Positions 28,694-37,821 of a stretch of 64,000 nt of DNA are shown piece by piece. A program made the translations under genes and the position numbers. Source of the stretch: Rhodospirillum sp. (GTDB lineage: Bacteria; Pseudomonadota; Alphaproteobacteria; Rhodospirillales; Rhodospirillaceae); assembly GCA_021741145.1 (NCBI GenBank), contig JAIOYK010000003.1, positions 117,232 through 181,231 on the forward strand. Reading direction: 5' to 3'. The notes beneath the pieces were generated by a model that saw only the letters and a program-made list of their open reading frames with translations, had not been told where the DNA came from and did not search any database. Every line of letters starts with the position of its first letter. Within the stretch, counting starts at the first letter, position 1.

Positions 28694-29405
28694 TTTCGGC
28701 TCTGGAGACGAACAGTTCCACGGCCGGCGCAAGGGCAAACCCCTGCGCGCCGGTCGTCGGCATTTGTGGGACACCCTGCTGCCGAAACTGACCCTTCCCG
28801 TCGAAGGGCTGGCCGAGGGGGCGGTGCTGGATCCCGCGACCCTGTTCGACGGTAAAAAAAACGCGTTTTGGCTGGAAATTGGTTTCGGCGGAGGAGAACA
28901 TCTTACCGCTCAGGCCAAAGCCAATCCAGACGTGGGATTGATTGGATCCGAGGTCTTCGAATATGGAGTGGGCAAGTCCCTCTCCCAGATCGACGAAGCG
29001 GGGTTGACCAATGTGCGTCTTTGGCCCGATGACGTGCGGACGGTTCTGCCGCGCCTGCCCGATGGCTGTCTGGAGCGGTTGTTCGTCCTGTTTCCCGACC
29101 CCTGGCCCAAGACTCGTCACGCCAAACGTCGGATGATCCAGCCTGTACGTTTGACGGCCTTCGCCCGCCTTCTCAAGGACGGGGGCGAACTGCGGGTGGC
29201 CAGTGACGACCCCACCTACCAACACTGGGCGCTCATGCACGGGACGGCCCATCCCCAATTCAAATGGATGGCCAAGGGACCCTCCGATTGGAAGGACAGG
29301 CCGGCGGATTGGGTCGAAACCCGATACGAGGCCAAAGCCCTGGCCGCCGGGCGAATACCCATCTACATGATCTTCCGGCGCTTGCCGCGGAAGGATGTCG
29401 GGTGA
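28686..29405 (+). CDS. trmB: tRNA (guanine-N7)-methyltransferase TrmB
   Basis: A 239-residue Rossmann methyltransferase that modifies G46 of tRNA. It has [11 protein letters not shown] for SAM binding, [28 protein letters not shown] (the TrmB signature) and a C-terminal [17 protein letters not shown]. The start is a GTG at 28686 inside the metK 3' end, so the two are probably coupled, as in many alphaproteobacteria. Length is typical. Confidence 0.96.
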   Translation: MPDFGSGDEQFHGRRKGKPLRAGRRHLWDTLLPKLTLPVEGLAEGAVLDPATLFDGKKNAFWLEIGFGGGEHLTAQAKANPDVGLIGSEVFEYGVGKSLSQIDEAGLTNVRLWPDDVRTVLPRLPDGCLERLFVLFPDPWPKTRHAKRRMIQPVRLTAFARLLKDGGELRVASDDPTYQHWALMHGTAHPQFKWMAKGPSDWKDRPADWVETRYEAKALAAGRIPIYMIFRRLPRKDVG

Positions 29406-29440
29406 CGGAGTCGCTTCCTTTGTGGCGTTGTGTGAAAGCC

Positions 29441-29469
29441 TTGTGATTTTTCTCCACTGGGGCTATATA
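29441..29469 (+). promoter_or_regulatory. Predicted sigma-70-type promoter upstream of rimP
   Basis: TTGTGA (29441-29446) and TATATA (29464-29469) are separated by exactly 17 bases. Transcription would start near 29476 and produce a leader that reaches the terminator-like hairpin at 29515 after about 65 bases, then rimP. Confidence 0.6.
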
Positions 29470-29514
29470 GACGCCAGACATCTTCTTGACATGGTCCAGT
29501 CTGGACTAGCGGAG

Positions 29515-29539
29515 GGTGGGCCATTGGCCCACCTTTTTT
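29515..29539 (+). terminator. Terminator-like hairpin in the rimP leader (attenuator candidate)
   Basis: GGTGGGCC (29515-29522) and GGCCCACC (29526-29533) form a perfect 8 bp stem with a 3-base loop, followed by TTTTTT (29534-29539). It lies 90 bases before rimP and directly after a short inverted repeat, GTCCA-GTC-TGGAC. Coming before rather than after the gene, it looks like an attenuator for the rimP-nusA-infB operon or the end of a small RNA. Confidence 0.7.
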
Positions 29540-29629
29540 GTTTTCCGAAACGTGTGCTTTCATGGCGGTTTCCCGGTTAACACTCCACTGGTTCAATGGG
29601 GACCCGCGACGAACGGGGGACGCCCGCCC

Positions 29630-30202
29630 ATGATGGGGCATTTGGATAAACTACTCGCGCCGACCGCCGAAGCCATGGGCTACGAACTGGTGCGCGTGAC
29701 CTTGATGGGCTCCCAAAGCCCGACCCTGCAAGTTATGGCCGAACGCCAGGACGGGCAGGCCATGACCGTGTCCGATTGCGAAGCCTTGAGCCGCGCCCTG
29801 TCCGCGCTTCTGGACGTGGAAGACCCGATTAAGGGGCGCTTCAACCTGGAGGTCAGCTCTCCGGGCATTGATCGGCCCCTCACCCGGCTAAAGGATTTCC
29901 AGCGGTTCGCGGGAAGCGAGGCCCGGGTGGAGACCGACCGGTTGATCGACGGTCACCGTCGTGTGAAGGGTATCCTTCTGGGGGTTGACGATGATCGCAA
30001 TGTCCTGCTGCGCCTGGAAGGCGCGCCAAAGCGGGAGGACGGATCCGATCCGGAGCTGGCCATCCCCTACGGCGCCATCGTCAAGGCCAAGCTCCTGCTG
30101 ACCGATGAGTTGATCGCCCAGGCTTTGCGTCAGGCCAAGTTGGCCGAACGCGAGGCCGGGAACGACAATGGCTCCGACCCCATGGAGGGGGACGAGGCCT
30201 GA
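29630..30202 (+). CDS. rimP: Ribosome maturation factor RimP
   Basis: A 190-residue protein needed for 30S subunit maturation. It has LLAPTAEAMGYELVRVTLMG, CEALSRALSALLDVEDPI and NLEVSSPGIDRPLTRLKDF, the family signature. Two adjacent ATG codons at 29630 and 29633 could start it, after GGGGGACG. The acidic C-terminal tail is common in alphaproteobacteria. It opens the rimP-nusA-ylxR-infB-rbfA-truB operon. Confidence 0.96.
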   Translation: MMGHLDKLLAPTAEAMGYELVRVTLMGSQSPTLQVMAERQDGQAMTVSDCEALSRALSALLDVEDPIKGRFNLEVSSPGIDRPLTRLKDFQRFAGSEARVETDRLIDGHRRVKGILLGVDDDRNVLLRLEGAPKREDGSDPELAIPYGAIVKAKLLLTDELIAQALRQAKLAEREAGNDNGSDPMEGDEA

Positions 30203-30252
30203 CCGACATTTTCTTTTCAAGACGCTTAGACCGAGACCAGGAAACCGAAACG

Positions 30253-31872
30253 ATGGAACGTACCGTTGGCATGAGCCGGCCTGAACTTGTGCAGGTGGCC
30301 GATACCGTCGCCCGCGACAAGAACATCGAACGCGAGGAAGTCTTCGAGGCCATGGAACAGGCCATTCAGAAGGCTGGCCGCTCCAAGTACGGGCACGAAC
30401 ACGACATTCGGGCGCGCATCGATCGCAAGACCGGTGAAATCCGCTTGGCCCGCTATATCGAGGTGGTCGCGGAGATCGAGAACGAGTTCACCCAGACGAC
30501 ATTGGACTTGGCGAAGCGCCGCAAGGACGATGTCGAATTGGGTGAGTTCCTGGTCGATCCCCTGCCGCCCATCGATTTCGGCCGGATCGCCGCCCAGACC
30601 GCCAAGCAGGTGATCGTCCAGAAGGTGCGTGACGCGGAGCGGGAACGCCAGTTCGAGGAATATAAGGACCGTCTTGGCGAGATCATTAATGGTCTGGTTA
30701 AGCGCGTGGAATTCGGCAACATCATTGTCGACATGGGTCGGGCGGAAGCTTTGCTGCGCCGGGACGAAGTGATCCCCCGGGAGCATTTCAAGAACGGGGA
30801 CCGGATCCGCGCCTATATCATGGACGTGCGCCAGGAACAGCGGGGTCCGCAGATCTTCCTGTCACGGACCAATGAGCAATTCATGGCCAAGCTGTTCGCC
30901 CAGGAAGTGCCCGAAATCTACGATGGTATCATCGAGATCAAGGCCGTTGCCCGGGATCCAGGCTCCCGCGCCAAGATCGCGGTGTTGTCCAATGATCATG
31001 CCATCGACCCTGTTGGTGCTTGCGTGGGTATGCGGGGCAGCCGCGTTCAAGCCGTTGTCGCCGAGTTGCAGGGCGAGAAAATCGATATCATCCAGTGGTC
31101 CTCGGATCCGGCGACCTTCGTGGTGAATGCATTGGCTCCTGCCGAGGTGGCCAAGGTCGTTTTGGACGAGGAAGCGAACCGAATCGAAGTGGTGGTTCCC
31201 GACGAGCAGCTGTCCCTCGCCATTGGCCGTCGCGGCCAGAATGTGCGTCTTGCCTCGAAACTCTCCGGTTGGGATATTGACATCCTGACCGAGGCGGAGG
31301 AAAGCGAGCGCCGTCAGGAGGAGTTCCGGACCCGCAGCCAGACCTTCATCGACGCGCTGGACGTGGATGATGTGATCGCCCATTTGCTGGTGACCGAAGG
31401 ATTCAGCGGAGTCGAGGAAGTCGCCTTCGTGGTCTCGGACGAACTCGAGACCATCGAGGGTTTCGACGAGGACATCGCTTCCGAACTGCAAAATCGTGCT
31501 CGGGTCTACCTGGAAGAGCGGGAGCGCGTTTTCGAGGAGAAGCGTGTGGAATTGGGGGTGACCGACGAGGTCGCCGCCCTTGAGGACCTGACCGGGTCCA
31601 TGTTGGTCGCCCTTGGCGAGAACGCGGTAAAAACCTTGGATGACTTGGGCGACTTGGCCAGTGACGAACTGATCGAGATCGTCGGCGCGGCCAATATGAA
31701 TGAAACCAAGGCCAATGCCATTATCATGGCCGCCCGTGCCCATTGGTTCGACGACGGAGATGACACTCCCGTTGTCCCCGTGGACGAGGATGGCCTGTCC
31801 GCCGGAGAACAGGACGACGGCGTCGTCACGGACGAATCCGCCGGAGACGCCGGCAAAGGGGATGAAGCGTAA
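30253..31872 (+). CDS. nusA: Transcription termination/antitermination protein NusA
   Basis: A 539-residue protein. The order is an N-terminal RNAP-binding domain (about 1-125), the S1 domain (about 135-200), KH1 and KH2 (about 230-345, with [18 protein letters not shown] and [16 protein letters not shown]), and two acidic C-terminal HhH repeats ([16 protein letters not shown] and ...[16 protein letters not shown]). It modulates pausing, termination and rRNA antitermination. An in-frame ATG at residue 7 is an alternative start. Confidence 0.97.
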   Translation: MERTVGMSRPELVQVADTVARDKNIEREEVFEAMEQAIQKAGRSKYGHEHDIRARIDRKTGEIRLARYIEVVAEIENEFTQTTLDLAKRRKDDVELGEFLVDPLPPIDFGRIAAQTAKQVIVQKVRDAERERQFEEYKDRLGEIINGLVKRVEFGNIIVDMGRAEALLRRDEVIPREHFKNGDRIRAYIMDVRQEQRGPQIFLSRTNEQFMAKLFAQEVPEIYDGIIEIKAVARDPGSRAKIAVLSNDHAIDPVGACVGMRGSRVQAVVAELQGEKIDIIQWSSDPATFVVNALAPAEVAKVVLDEEANRIEVVVPDEQLSLAIGRRGQNVRLASKLSGWDIDILTEAEESERRQEEFRTRSQTFIDALDVDDVIAHLLVTEGFSGVEEVAFVVSDELETIEGFDEDIASELQNRARVYLEERERVFEEKRVELGVTDEVAALEDLTGSMLVALGENAVKTLDDLGDLASDELIEIVGAANMNETKANAIIMAARAHWFDDGDDTPVVPVDEDGLSAGEQDDGVVTDESAGDAGKGDEA

Positions 31873-31875
31873 GGA

Positions 31876-32622
31876 ATGACCGACTCCGACGACGAAACGC
31901 GGGATGACCTCGTGGCCCAAGGGGCCGTGAACCAGGATCGTGAACCCGAGGGACCAAACCGTCGATGCGTGGTGACGCGCGCCGTGCGCCCGAAGGAAAC
32001 GATGCTGCGTTTCGTCGTCGGGCCGGACGATTTGGTCGTCCCTGACCTGGATGGCCGCCTGCCTGGCAGGGGAATATGGTTGAGCCCATCCCCCAATGTG
32101 GTAGAAACGGCGATTGCCAAGGGTGCGTTCAACCGGGGGGCCAAGCGTAAGGTGTCCGTTCCGGAAGATCTTCCTGGTCGTGTGGACCACCTTTTGGAAG
32201 AGCGCTGCGTTGGTTTGATTGGTTTGGCGCGCAAGGCGGGCCAGGCGGTGACCGGATATGAAAAAGTCAAGTCGTGGCTCCAGAAGGGGCGCGCTGGATT
32301 GGTAATTGAAGCCTCCGACGGCAGCGAAGCGGGACGGAGCAAACTGGGCACCGAGATGTGGGAGGTGCCCGTTTATTTGGCGTTGGACAGTGACGCCCTG
32401 GGCCGGGCCTTCGCCCGGGCCAAGGCTGTTCATGCGGCCATTGAACCCGGGGGATTGACCAAACGGCTCCATGTGGATTTGACCCGTTTGTCCCGGTTGC
32501 GGGGTCTTCTTCGGGAGGCTCCCGTGGATACCCGTAAAGGACCGGCCACGGGCCGAAACCAAAGGGCCGCGGCCACGGGTGGTAAGCGGCACCGGGATCC
32601 GGCCCCTGAAGGGGACGGTTGA
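31876..32622 (+). CDS. YlxR (DUF448) and L7Ae-like (YlxQ) fused RNA-binding protein
   Basis: A 248-residue protein. Residues about 28-100 are the YlxR domain (RRCVVTRAVRPKETMLRFVV, GRLPGRGIWLSPS). Residues about 110-200 are an L7Ae/YlxQ-like domain (ERCVGLIGLARKAGQAVTGYEKV). A basic tail follows. In Firmicutes these are two genes between nusA and infB; the joined form is usual in alphaproteobacteria. YlxR may bind RNA or act on RNase P; the role here is not established. The downstream gap to infB is occupied by unusual repeats. Confidence 0.9.
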   Translation: MTDSDDETRDDLVAQGAVNQDREPEGPNRRCVVTRAVRPKETMLRFVVGPDDLVVPDLDGRLPGRGIWLSPSPNVVETAIAKGAFNRGAKRKVSVPEDLPGRVDHLLEERCVGLIGLARKAGQAVTGYEKVKSWLQKGRAGLVIEASDGSEAGRSKLGTEMWEVPVYLALDSDALGRAFARAKAVHAAIEPGGLTKRLHVDLTRLSRLRGLLREAPVDTRKGPATGRNQRAAATGGKRHRDPAPEGDG

Positions 32623-32623
32623 C

Positions 32624-32734
32624 TTCAAGGGATCCGAACGGATCCGGTGGCTTCAGGGATCCGAACGGATCCGGCCATTTCAAGGGTCCGAACGGATCCG
32701 ACCATTTCAAGGATCCGAAAGGATCCAAGGAAAG
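32624..32734 (+). repeat. Four tandem 27-28 bp hairpin repeats in the infB leader
   Basis: Units begin with TTCA at 32624, 32652, 32679 and 32706 (28, 27 and 27 bases apart). Each contains GG(A)TCCGAACGGATCC or a close variant, an inverted repeat able to form a small hairpin. The last copy has diverged. The array lies entirely in the 275-base gap between ylxR and infB. Confidence 0.85.
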
Positions 32735-32854
32735 CCAGGACCCCAACGGGTCACGACTTTCGGAACCCGAAATGGGTTCCGCTCGAGGGATCGGCTTGGA
32801 TCATGTGGATCCGATGCCGTGAATGGGTATCGAGTCCGGGCAAGGGCCCGGCGC

Positions 32855-32873
32855 CGGATCGTTTCGATCCGGT
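32855..32873 (+). promoter_or_regulatory. Perfect hairpin just upstream of infB
   Basis: CCGGATCG and CGATCCGG pair over 8 bp with a TTT loop, about 25 bases before the infB ATG. Only a short AT stretch (TATTTT) follows. Further upstream, GGAACCC-GAAAT-GGGTTCC (near 32765) is another small hairpin. The leader is therefore heavily structured. Confidence 0.5.
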
Positions 32874-32897
32874 ATTTTGGGAGCAAGGCATATCCGT

Positions 32898-35498
32898 ATG
32901 ACGAACGACAAGGATCGCAAAGCCCCCCTGTCGCTGTCGCCGAAGGGGAAGCTGGAGTTGAAGAAGAGCGTCGAGACCGGTCAGGTCCGGCAGAGCTTCT
33001 CGCACGGCCGATCCAAGGTGGTGCAGGTCGAGGTGCGCAAAAGCAAGAAGCGCCCGCTGACCGGCGGTGGCGATCCCGCCGCCGTGCGCAATGCCACCCA
33101 GGGCGCGGCCATGACCGATACCGGCCTGACCTCCACCGAAATGGATGTCCGCCGCCGCGTTCTGGAAGCAGAAGCGCGGAATCAGGAAGAGGCACGTCGC
33201 CTCCGCGCCGAGGAAGAGGTCCGGGCCGCGAAGATGGCCGAGGAGGCTCGCGTCCGCGCCGAGGAGGAGGCCAAGGTCCGCGCCGAGGAGGAGGCCCGTC
33301 AGGCCAAGGAGGCCGCCAATGCGCCGGTCACCGCGCCGGTCTCCGCGCCTTTGGTCGAGGCGTCCGAGGCCGAGGGGGTCGAACCAGAGTCAATCGCCAA
33401 CGCGGTGGACGCCGCGGAGGAGCCGAATGCGGTCACCCCTCCCCGTTCTGGTCCGCGACCGGTGCCCACGGACGACGCCCGTCCTGGTCCCCGCAGAGTC
33501 GTGGCCGACGAAGACGAGGAAAGCCGCGCCAAGAAGGTGCCCCGTGGCGGTGGTGCTCCCGTTCCGGCGAAGCCCGCACCGGCCAAGCGTGTCGAACCCA
33601 AGCGCCGGGGTAAGTTAACCATCAGCGCCGCCTTGTCTGGTGAAGATCGGTCCGAACGGGGTCGATCCGTGGCCGCCATGCGCCGAGCCAAGCAGAAAGA
33701 AAAGCGCAAGGCCGCCGATATGGGGCCCGCCGAGCGGGTGGTCCGCGAGGTGACCATTCCGGACGTGATCAACGTCCAGGAACTCGCCAACCGCATGGCC
33801 GAACGGGGCGCCAATGTTATCAAGGTCTTGATGAAATTGGGTGTCATGGCGACCATCAACCAGACCATCGACACCGATACGGCCGAATTGGTCGTTGCCG
33901 AATTCGGTCATACCGCGCGTCGCGTTTCGGAATCCGACGTCGAATTGGGGTTGGTGGACGAAACCCCCGAAGGAGTCGAGACCCTGGTGTCCCGTCCTCC
34001 GGTTGTGACCGTCATGGGTCACGTTGACCACGGCAAGACCTCGCTTCTCGATGCCCTGCGGTCGACCGACGTCGCGGCCGGCGAGGCCGGTGGTATTACC
34101 CAGCATATCGGCGCCTATCAGGTGACGATGGAGGGTGGCCAGAAGATCACCTTCATCGACACCCCGGGCCACGCGGCCTTTACCGCCATGCGGGCACGCG
34201 GCGCCAAGGTGACCGATATCGTGGTTCTGGTGGTCGCCGCCAACGACGGCATCATGCCCCAAACCATCGAAGCCATTCGCCATGCCCGGGCCGCCGAGGT
34301 TCCCGTGGTCGTCGCGATCAATAAAATGGACTTGCCCGACGCCAATCCGGACAAGGTGCGGACCGATTTGCTGCAACATGAACTTGTTGTCGAGCAAATG
34401 GGTGGTGAAGTGCTGAATATCGAGGTTTCCGCCAAGAAGCGGATCAACCTGGATAAGCTGGAGGAGGCCATCCTCCTGCAGTCGGAAATCCTGGACCTCA
34501 AGGCCAACCCGAACCGGGCTTGCCAGGGTGTGGTCGTGGAAGCCAGGGTCGAGAAAGGCCGCGGATCCGTTGCTACGGTTCTGGTTCAAAAGGGAACGGT
34601 GAAGGTGGGCGACATCTTTGTCGCCGGATCCGAATGGGGCCGTGTCCGCGCCTTGGTCGACGATCGTGGCGAACGAGTCGACTCCGCCGGACCGTCCTAT
34701 CCCGTTGAAGTTCTCGGGTTCCAGGGGACACCGTCGGCTGGTGATGATTTCATCGTGGTCGAGGACGAAAACCGGGCCCGCGAAGTGTCCGAATACCGTC
34801 AACGCAAGGACCGCGAGGCCCAGCAGGTGCGCACGGCGCGGGGCACGATGGAACAGATGTTCGAGAAGATTCAGGCCGGCGAGGCCCGGGAACTGCCCGT
34901 TGTCGTCAAGGCGGACGTGCAGGGTTCCGTGGAAGCCCTGGTTGGGACCCTGGAGAAGCTCGGCAACGACGACGTCAAGGTCCGTGTGTTGCATGCGGCC
35001 GTTGGTGGTATCAACGAATCCGATATCACTCTCGCCAAGGCGTCCGACGCCGTGATCATCGGCTTCAACGTTCGCGCCAACCCACAGGCCCGCGAAATGG
35101 CGCGCCGCGATGGGATCGAAATCCGTTACCACTCGATCATTTACGCGGTGGCGGACGAAATGAAGCAGATGCTTTCGGGCATGCTGGAGCCGACCTACAA
35201 GGAGACCTTCATCGGGTACGCCCAGATCCGCGAGGTGTTCAACATCACCAAAGTGGGTAAGGTCGCCGGTTGCATGGTCACCGAAGGCATCGTCAAACGG
35301 GGTGCCAGGGTCCGCCTGCTGCGCGACGATGTGGTTGTTCACGAAGGCAGTCTGGGACAACTCAAGCGCTTCAAGGATGATGTTCGCGAGGTTCGCGAAG
35401 GCTACGAATGCGGTATGTCCTTCGAGAACTATAACGACATCCAAAGTGGTGATGTCATCGAGTGCTACGAAATGGAAGAGGTGGCCACGGTCCTCTAA
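32898..35498 (+). CDS. infB: Translation initiation factor IF-2
   Basis: An 866-residue GTPase that places initiator tRNA on the 30S subunit. A charged Glu/Arg/Ala-rich N-terminal region (to about 290) is followed by the IF2_N fold ([20 protein letters not shown]). The G domain has G1 GHVDHGKT at 374-381, DTPGHAAF and NKMD, then domains II-IV ([20 protein letters not shown]). The start is the ATG at 32898, after GGAGCAAGG; a frame 25 codons longer begins in the repeat-rich leader. Confidence 0.97.
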   Translation: MTNDKDRKAPLSLSPKGKLELKKSVETGQVRQSFSHGRSKVVQVEVRKSKKRPLTGGGDPAAVRNATQGAAMTDTGLTSTEMDVRRRVLEAEARNQEEARRLRAEEEVRAAKMAEEARVRAEEEAKVRAEEEARQAKEAANAPVTAPVSAPLVEASEAEGVEPESIANAVDAAEEPNAVTPPRSGPRPVPTDDARPGPRRVVADEDEESRAKKVPRGGGAPVPAKPAPAKRVEPKRRGKLTISAALSGEDRSERGRSVAAMRRAKQKEKRKAADMGPAERVVREVTIPDVINVQELANRMAERGANVIKVLMKLGVMATINQTIDTDTAELVVAEFGHTARRVSESDVELGLVDETPEGVETLVSRPPVVTVMGHVDHGKTSLLDALRSTDVAAGEAGGITQHIGAYQVTMEGGQKITFIDTPGHAAFTAMRARGAKVTDIVVLVVAANDGIMPQTIEAIRHARAAEVPVVVAINKMDLPDANPDKVRTDLLQHELVVEQMGGEVLNIEVSAKKRINLDKLEEAILLQSEILDLKANPNRACQGVVVEARVEKGRGSVATVLVQKGTVKVGDIFVAGSEWGRVRALVDDRGERVDSAGPSYPVEVLGFQGTPSAGDDFIVVEDENRAREVSEYRQRKDREAQQVRTARGTMEQMFEKIQAGEARELPVVVKADVQGSVEALVGTLEKLGNDDVKVRVLHAAVGGINESDITLAKASDAVIIGFNVRANPQAREMARRDGIEIRYHSIIYAVADEMKQMLSGMLEPTYKETFIGYAQIREVFNITKVGKVAGCMVTEGIVKRGARVRLLRDDVVVHEGSLGQLKRFKDDVREVREGYECGMSFENYNDIQSGDVIECYEMEEVATVL

Positions 35499-35589
35499 GG
35501 ACCGCGGTCCCTCTTTTCCCCACCGCGGGATATTCGGCGCCAAAGGGAGCCGACCGTCCCGGGGTGGGGTGTTGGAACGAGGCTTTTCC

Positions 35590-36138
35590 ATGTCCAGGAA
35601 CAGTGTTAAACCCCCCTCCCAACGCCAGTTGCGCGTCGGTGAGGAAATTCGCCATGTTCTGGCCGAGGTATTCGAGCGCGGTGACGTGCACGATCCCGGT
35701 GTCGCGGGCGTCCCCTTGACCGTATCCGAGGTCCGGGTCAGCCACGATCTGCGCAACGCCACCGTCTATGTGATGCGTCTGGGTGGTGGCGAGATGAAGG
35801 ACATCCTGAAGGGGTTGAGCAAGGCTCGCGCTTTCCTCCGCCATCTGGTCGGAGCCCGGTTGACCACCAAGTTCACGCCGGACCTGCGGTTCGAGGTGGA
35901 CCCCACCTATGACTATGCCGCTCATATCGACGACCTGCTCCATAAACCGGAGGTTGCCCGGGACCTGGAGAAACACCGTCCAGCGCCGGAAGAGGGATCC
36001 GAGTCGGAAGAGGGATCCGAGTCGGAAGAGGGATCGAAGTCTGAAGAATGGGACGACGATGAGATCCCGGACGGCCCAAAGGACCCGGGTCCGCCCGGGG
36101 ACGTTCCCGAGGACGTGGGGGAGGAGCCGACCCGATGA
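35590..36138 (+). CDS. rbfA: Ribosome-binding factor A with acidic repeat tail
   Basis: A 182-residue protein. Residues 1-125 are standard RbfA (QRQLRVGEEIRHVLAEVF, VSEVRVSHDLRNATVYV, RFEVDPTYDYAAHIDDLL), a KH-fold factor for late 30S assembly. The last 50 residues form a very acidic tail containing an imperfect EEGSES repeat, encoded by an 18 bp tandem DNA repeat at 35989-36042. The start is the ATG at 35590. The end overlaps truB by 4 bases. Confidence 0.94.
   Translation: MSRNSVKPPSQRQLRVGEEIRHVLAEVFERGDVHDPGVAGVPLTVSEVRVSHDLRNATVYVMRLGGGEMKDILKGLSKARAFLRHLVGARLTTKFTPDLRFEVDPTYDYAAHIDDLLHKPEVARDLEKHRPAPEEGSESEEGSESEEGSKSEEWDDDEIPDGPKDPGPPGDVPEDVGEEPTR
35989..36042 (+). repeat. 18 bp tandem repeat within rbfA
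   Basis: Two identical units GAAGAGGGATCCGAGTCG (35989-36006 and 36007-36024) and a third diverged unit (36025-36042), all in frame. The repeat adds EEGSES blocks to the acidic tail. Being a multiple of 3, it can change copy number without breaking the frame. Confidence 0.9.
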
Positions 36139-37061
36139 GCCGACGCCGGAAGGGCAAGCCGATACACGGCTGGATGGCTGTCGACAAACCCATTGGCGTG
36201 ACCAGCACCGATGTGGTCAACCGGTTGAGGCGCTTGACCGGCGCGGCCAAGGTTGGGCATGGGGGAACCTTGGATCCCCTGGCATCGGGTGTTCTACCCA
36301 TCGCGTTCGGCGAGGCCACCAAGACCGTCGCCTATGTCATGGATGGGGCAAAGGTCTATGAAATGACCGTGGCTTGGGGGGAATCCCGGGATACGGACGA
36401 TCGGGAAGGCAAGGTGCTGGAAACCAGCCCATCGCGCCCTGACAGCGCGGCCATCGAGGCGATTCTGCCCGATTTTACCGGCGAGATCGAGCAAGTGCCG
36501 CCCATCTATTCCGCCGTGAAGGTCGATGGCCGTCGGGCCTATGATTTGGCTCGGGCGGAAGAAGACGTGTCTCTGAAGGCCCGGACCATCCTGATTAAAT
36601 CCTTGACCATCGACTCCATGCCGTCACCGGATAGGACGGTTTTCCGAGTGGTGTCGGGAAAGGGGGCCTATATGCGGTCCCTGGCCCGCGATATGGCGCT
36701 GGCCATGGGAACCCGTGGTCACGTGGCCGCCCTGCGGCGCTTGTCCTGTGGTCCATTCACCACGGAAACGGCGATTTCACTGGATATGACCGATGGGGTC
36801 GGGCAAGATACCCCCTATCTCGTAGACCTGCTTCCCGTCGAGGCCGCGCTGGCCGACATCCCGGCCGTTCCTTTGACTGAAGCGGAAGCCCGTCGCCTGT
36901 CCCAAGGACAGCCCGTGTCCCTCTTGCAAGTGGCAAGCCGGACTCCCCTGCATGGAATCGCCCAAGGCGATACCGTGCAGGCGTTGTTCAATGGGCGTTT
37001 GGTGGCGTTGGCCAAGATCGAGGGCGGGGAAATTCGTCCTCAACGTGTCATTAACTTCTAG
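36135..37061 (+). CDS. truB: tRNA pseudouridine(55) synthase TruB
   Basis: A 308-residue enzyme forming the T-loop pseudouridine. The catalytic Asp47 lies in [23 protein letters not shown]. Other motifs are [21 protein letters not shown] and [16 protein letters not shown]. The C-terminal part matches the alphaproteobacterial TruB extension. The ATG overlaps the rbfA stop, and rpsO follows 44 bases on. Confidence 0.96.
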   Translation: MSRRRKGKPIHGWMAVDKPIGVTSTDVVNRLRRLTGAAKVGHGGTLDPLASGVLPIAFGEATKTVAYVMDGAKVYEMTVAWGESRDTDDREGKVLETSPSRPDSAAIEAILPDFTGEIEQVPPIYSAVKVDGRRAYDLARAEEDVSLKARTILIKSLTIDSMPSPDRTVFRVVSGKGAYMRSLARDMALAMGTRGHVAALRRLSCGPFTTETAISLDMTDGVGQDTPYLVDLLPVEAALADIPAVPLTEAEARRLSQGQPVSLLQVASRTPLHGIAQGDTVQALFNGRLVALAKIEGGEIRPQRVINF

Positions 37062-37105
37062 GCCGATCCCCAAGTGGGACGGCCCTGGACATAAGGAGAC
37101 CAACG

Positions 37106-37375
37106 ATGTCGGTTACGCCCGATCGCAAGCAGGAGATCATCAAGGACTTCGCCACCAAGGAAGGCGATACCGGATCTCCCGAGGTTCAGATCGCCATTCT
37201 GACCGAGCGGATCACCAATCTGACCGAGCATTTTAAGACGCATAAGAAGGACAACCACTCTCGTCGTGGTCTTCTGAAAATGGTCAGCCAGCGGCGCCGT
37301 CTGCTGGATTACCTGCGGGGCAAGCAAGAAGCGCGCTATCAGGACGTGATCGCGCGTCTGGGTATCCGCAAGTAG
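37106..37375 (+). CDS. rpsO: 30S ribosomal protein S15
   Basis: An 89-residue S15 of standard length: [60 protein letters not shown] and a C-terminal ARLGIRK. It binds the 16S central domain. The ATG follows AAGGAGACC. The usual neighbour pnp follows after a long structured gap. Confidence 0.98.
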   Translation: MSVTPDRKQEIIKDFATKEGDTGSPEVQIAILTERITNLTEHFKTHKKDNHSRRGLLKMVSQRRRLLDYLRGKQEARYQDVIARLGIRK

Positions 37376-37387
37376 GATCACAAAATA

Positions 37388-37419
37388 CCCGGGCACCGGT
37401 CGGAAGGCCGGTGCCCGGG
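37388..37419 (+). terminator. Perfect 12 bp hairpin after rpsO
   Basis: CCCGGGCACCGG (37388-37399) and CCGGTGCCCGGG (37408-37419) pair fully around an 8-base loop, 13 bases after the rpsO stop. No T run follows, so it may be a partial terminator, an mRNA-end stabiliser or a processing site rather than a standard terminator. Confidence 0.65.
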
Positions 37420-37494
37420 GTCCATTCGGCTTTCTGATTTGGGACGCTTGGATGGTTGGCGGGGCGGTTCGGCCGCCCGCGCGATGGAATAGGG

Positions 37495-37530
37495 GGCGCG
37501 CGGAAAGCCACTATCGGGTTTCCGCGCGCC
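37495..37530 (+). promoter_or_regulatory. Long hairpin in the pnp leader (RNase III-site candidate)
   Basis: GGCGCGCGGAAA (37495-37506) pairs perfectly with TTTCCGCGCGCC (37519-37530) around a 12-base loop, about 290 bases before pnp. A second small hairpin, GGAGCC-TTCGG-GGCTCC, lies near 37650. In E. coli a stem in the pnp leader is cut by RNase III for PNPase autoregulation; similar use here is inference. Confidence 0.55.
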
Positions 37531-37821
37531 CAACGCCATGTAAAGACGAACCGGTTTTCATGCGAAGGCACTGTCCAACGCGAGGATGAACCGGTACCCG
37601 AGTCCGCTGGGATACGGGAGCCAGGGCCCGAAAGGGCACGAATCAAAAGGGAGCCTTCGGGGCTCCAAACCACCGTGGGATCCCCAGGGGAGTCCCCGGC
37701 CACCAGGACACCGGCGTCCGCTCCGCGCAAGACGGCGCGGCGGATGGAAAGAACTTCCGGTTCAAGGGTGTGGCAGGCGCAATACGGCGACGGTGAGACC
37801 GTTAAAAGGAAGATGAAACGC

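Noticed and set aside
30862..32628. 588-codon open frame on the minus strand
   Set aside because: It is antisense to nusA and ylxR; both sense genes are well supported.
32624..32734. Possible CRISPR array
   Set aside because: Repeats are directly adjacent with no unique spacers of 30 bases or so, only four units, and no cas genes are in the window.
33615..35762. 715-codon open frame on the minus strand
   Set aside because: It is the complement of infB, whose G-domain motifs are certain. No independent protein features.
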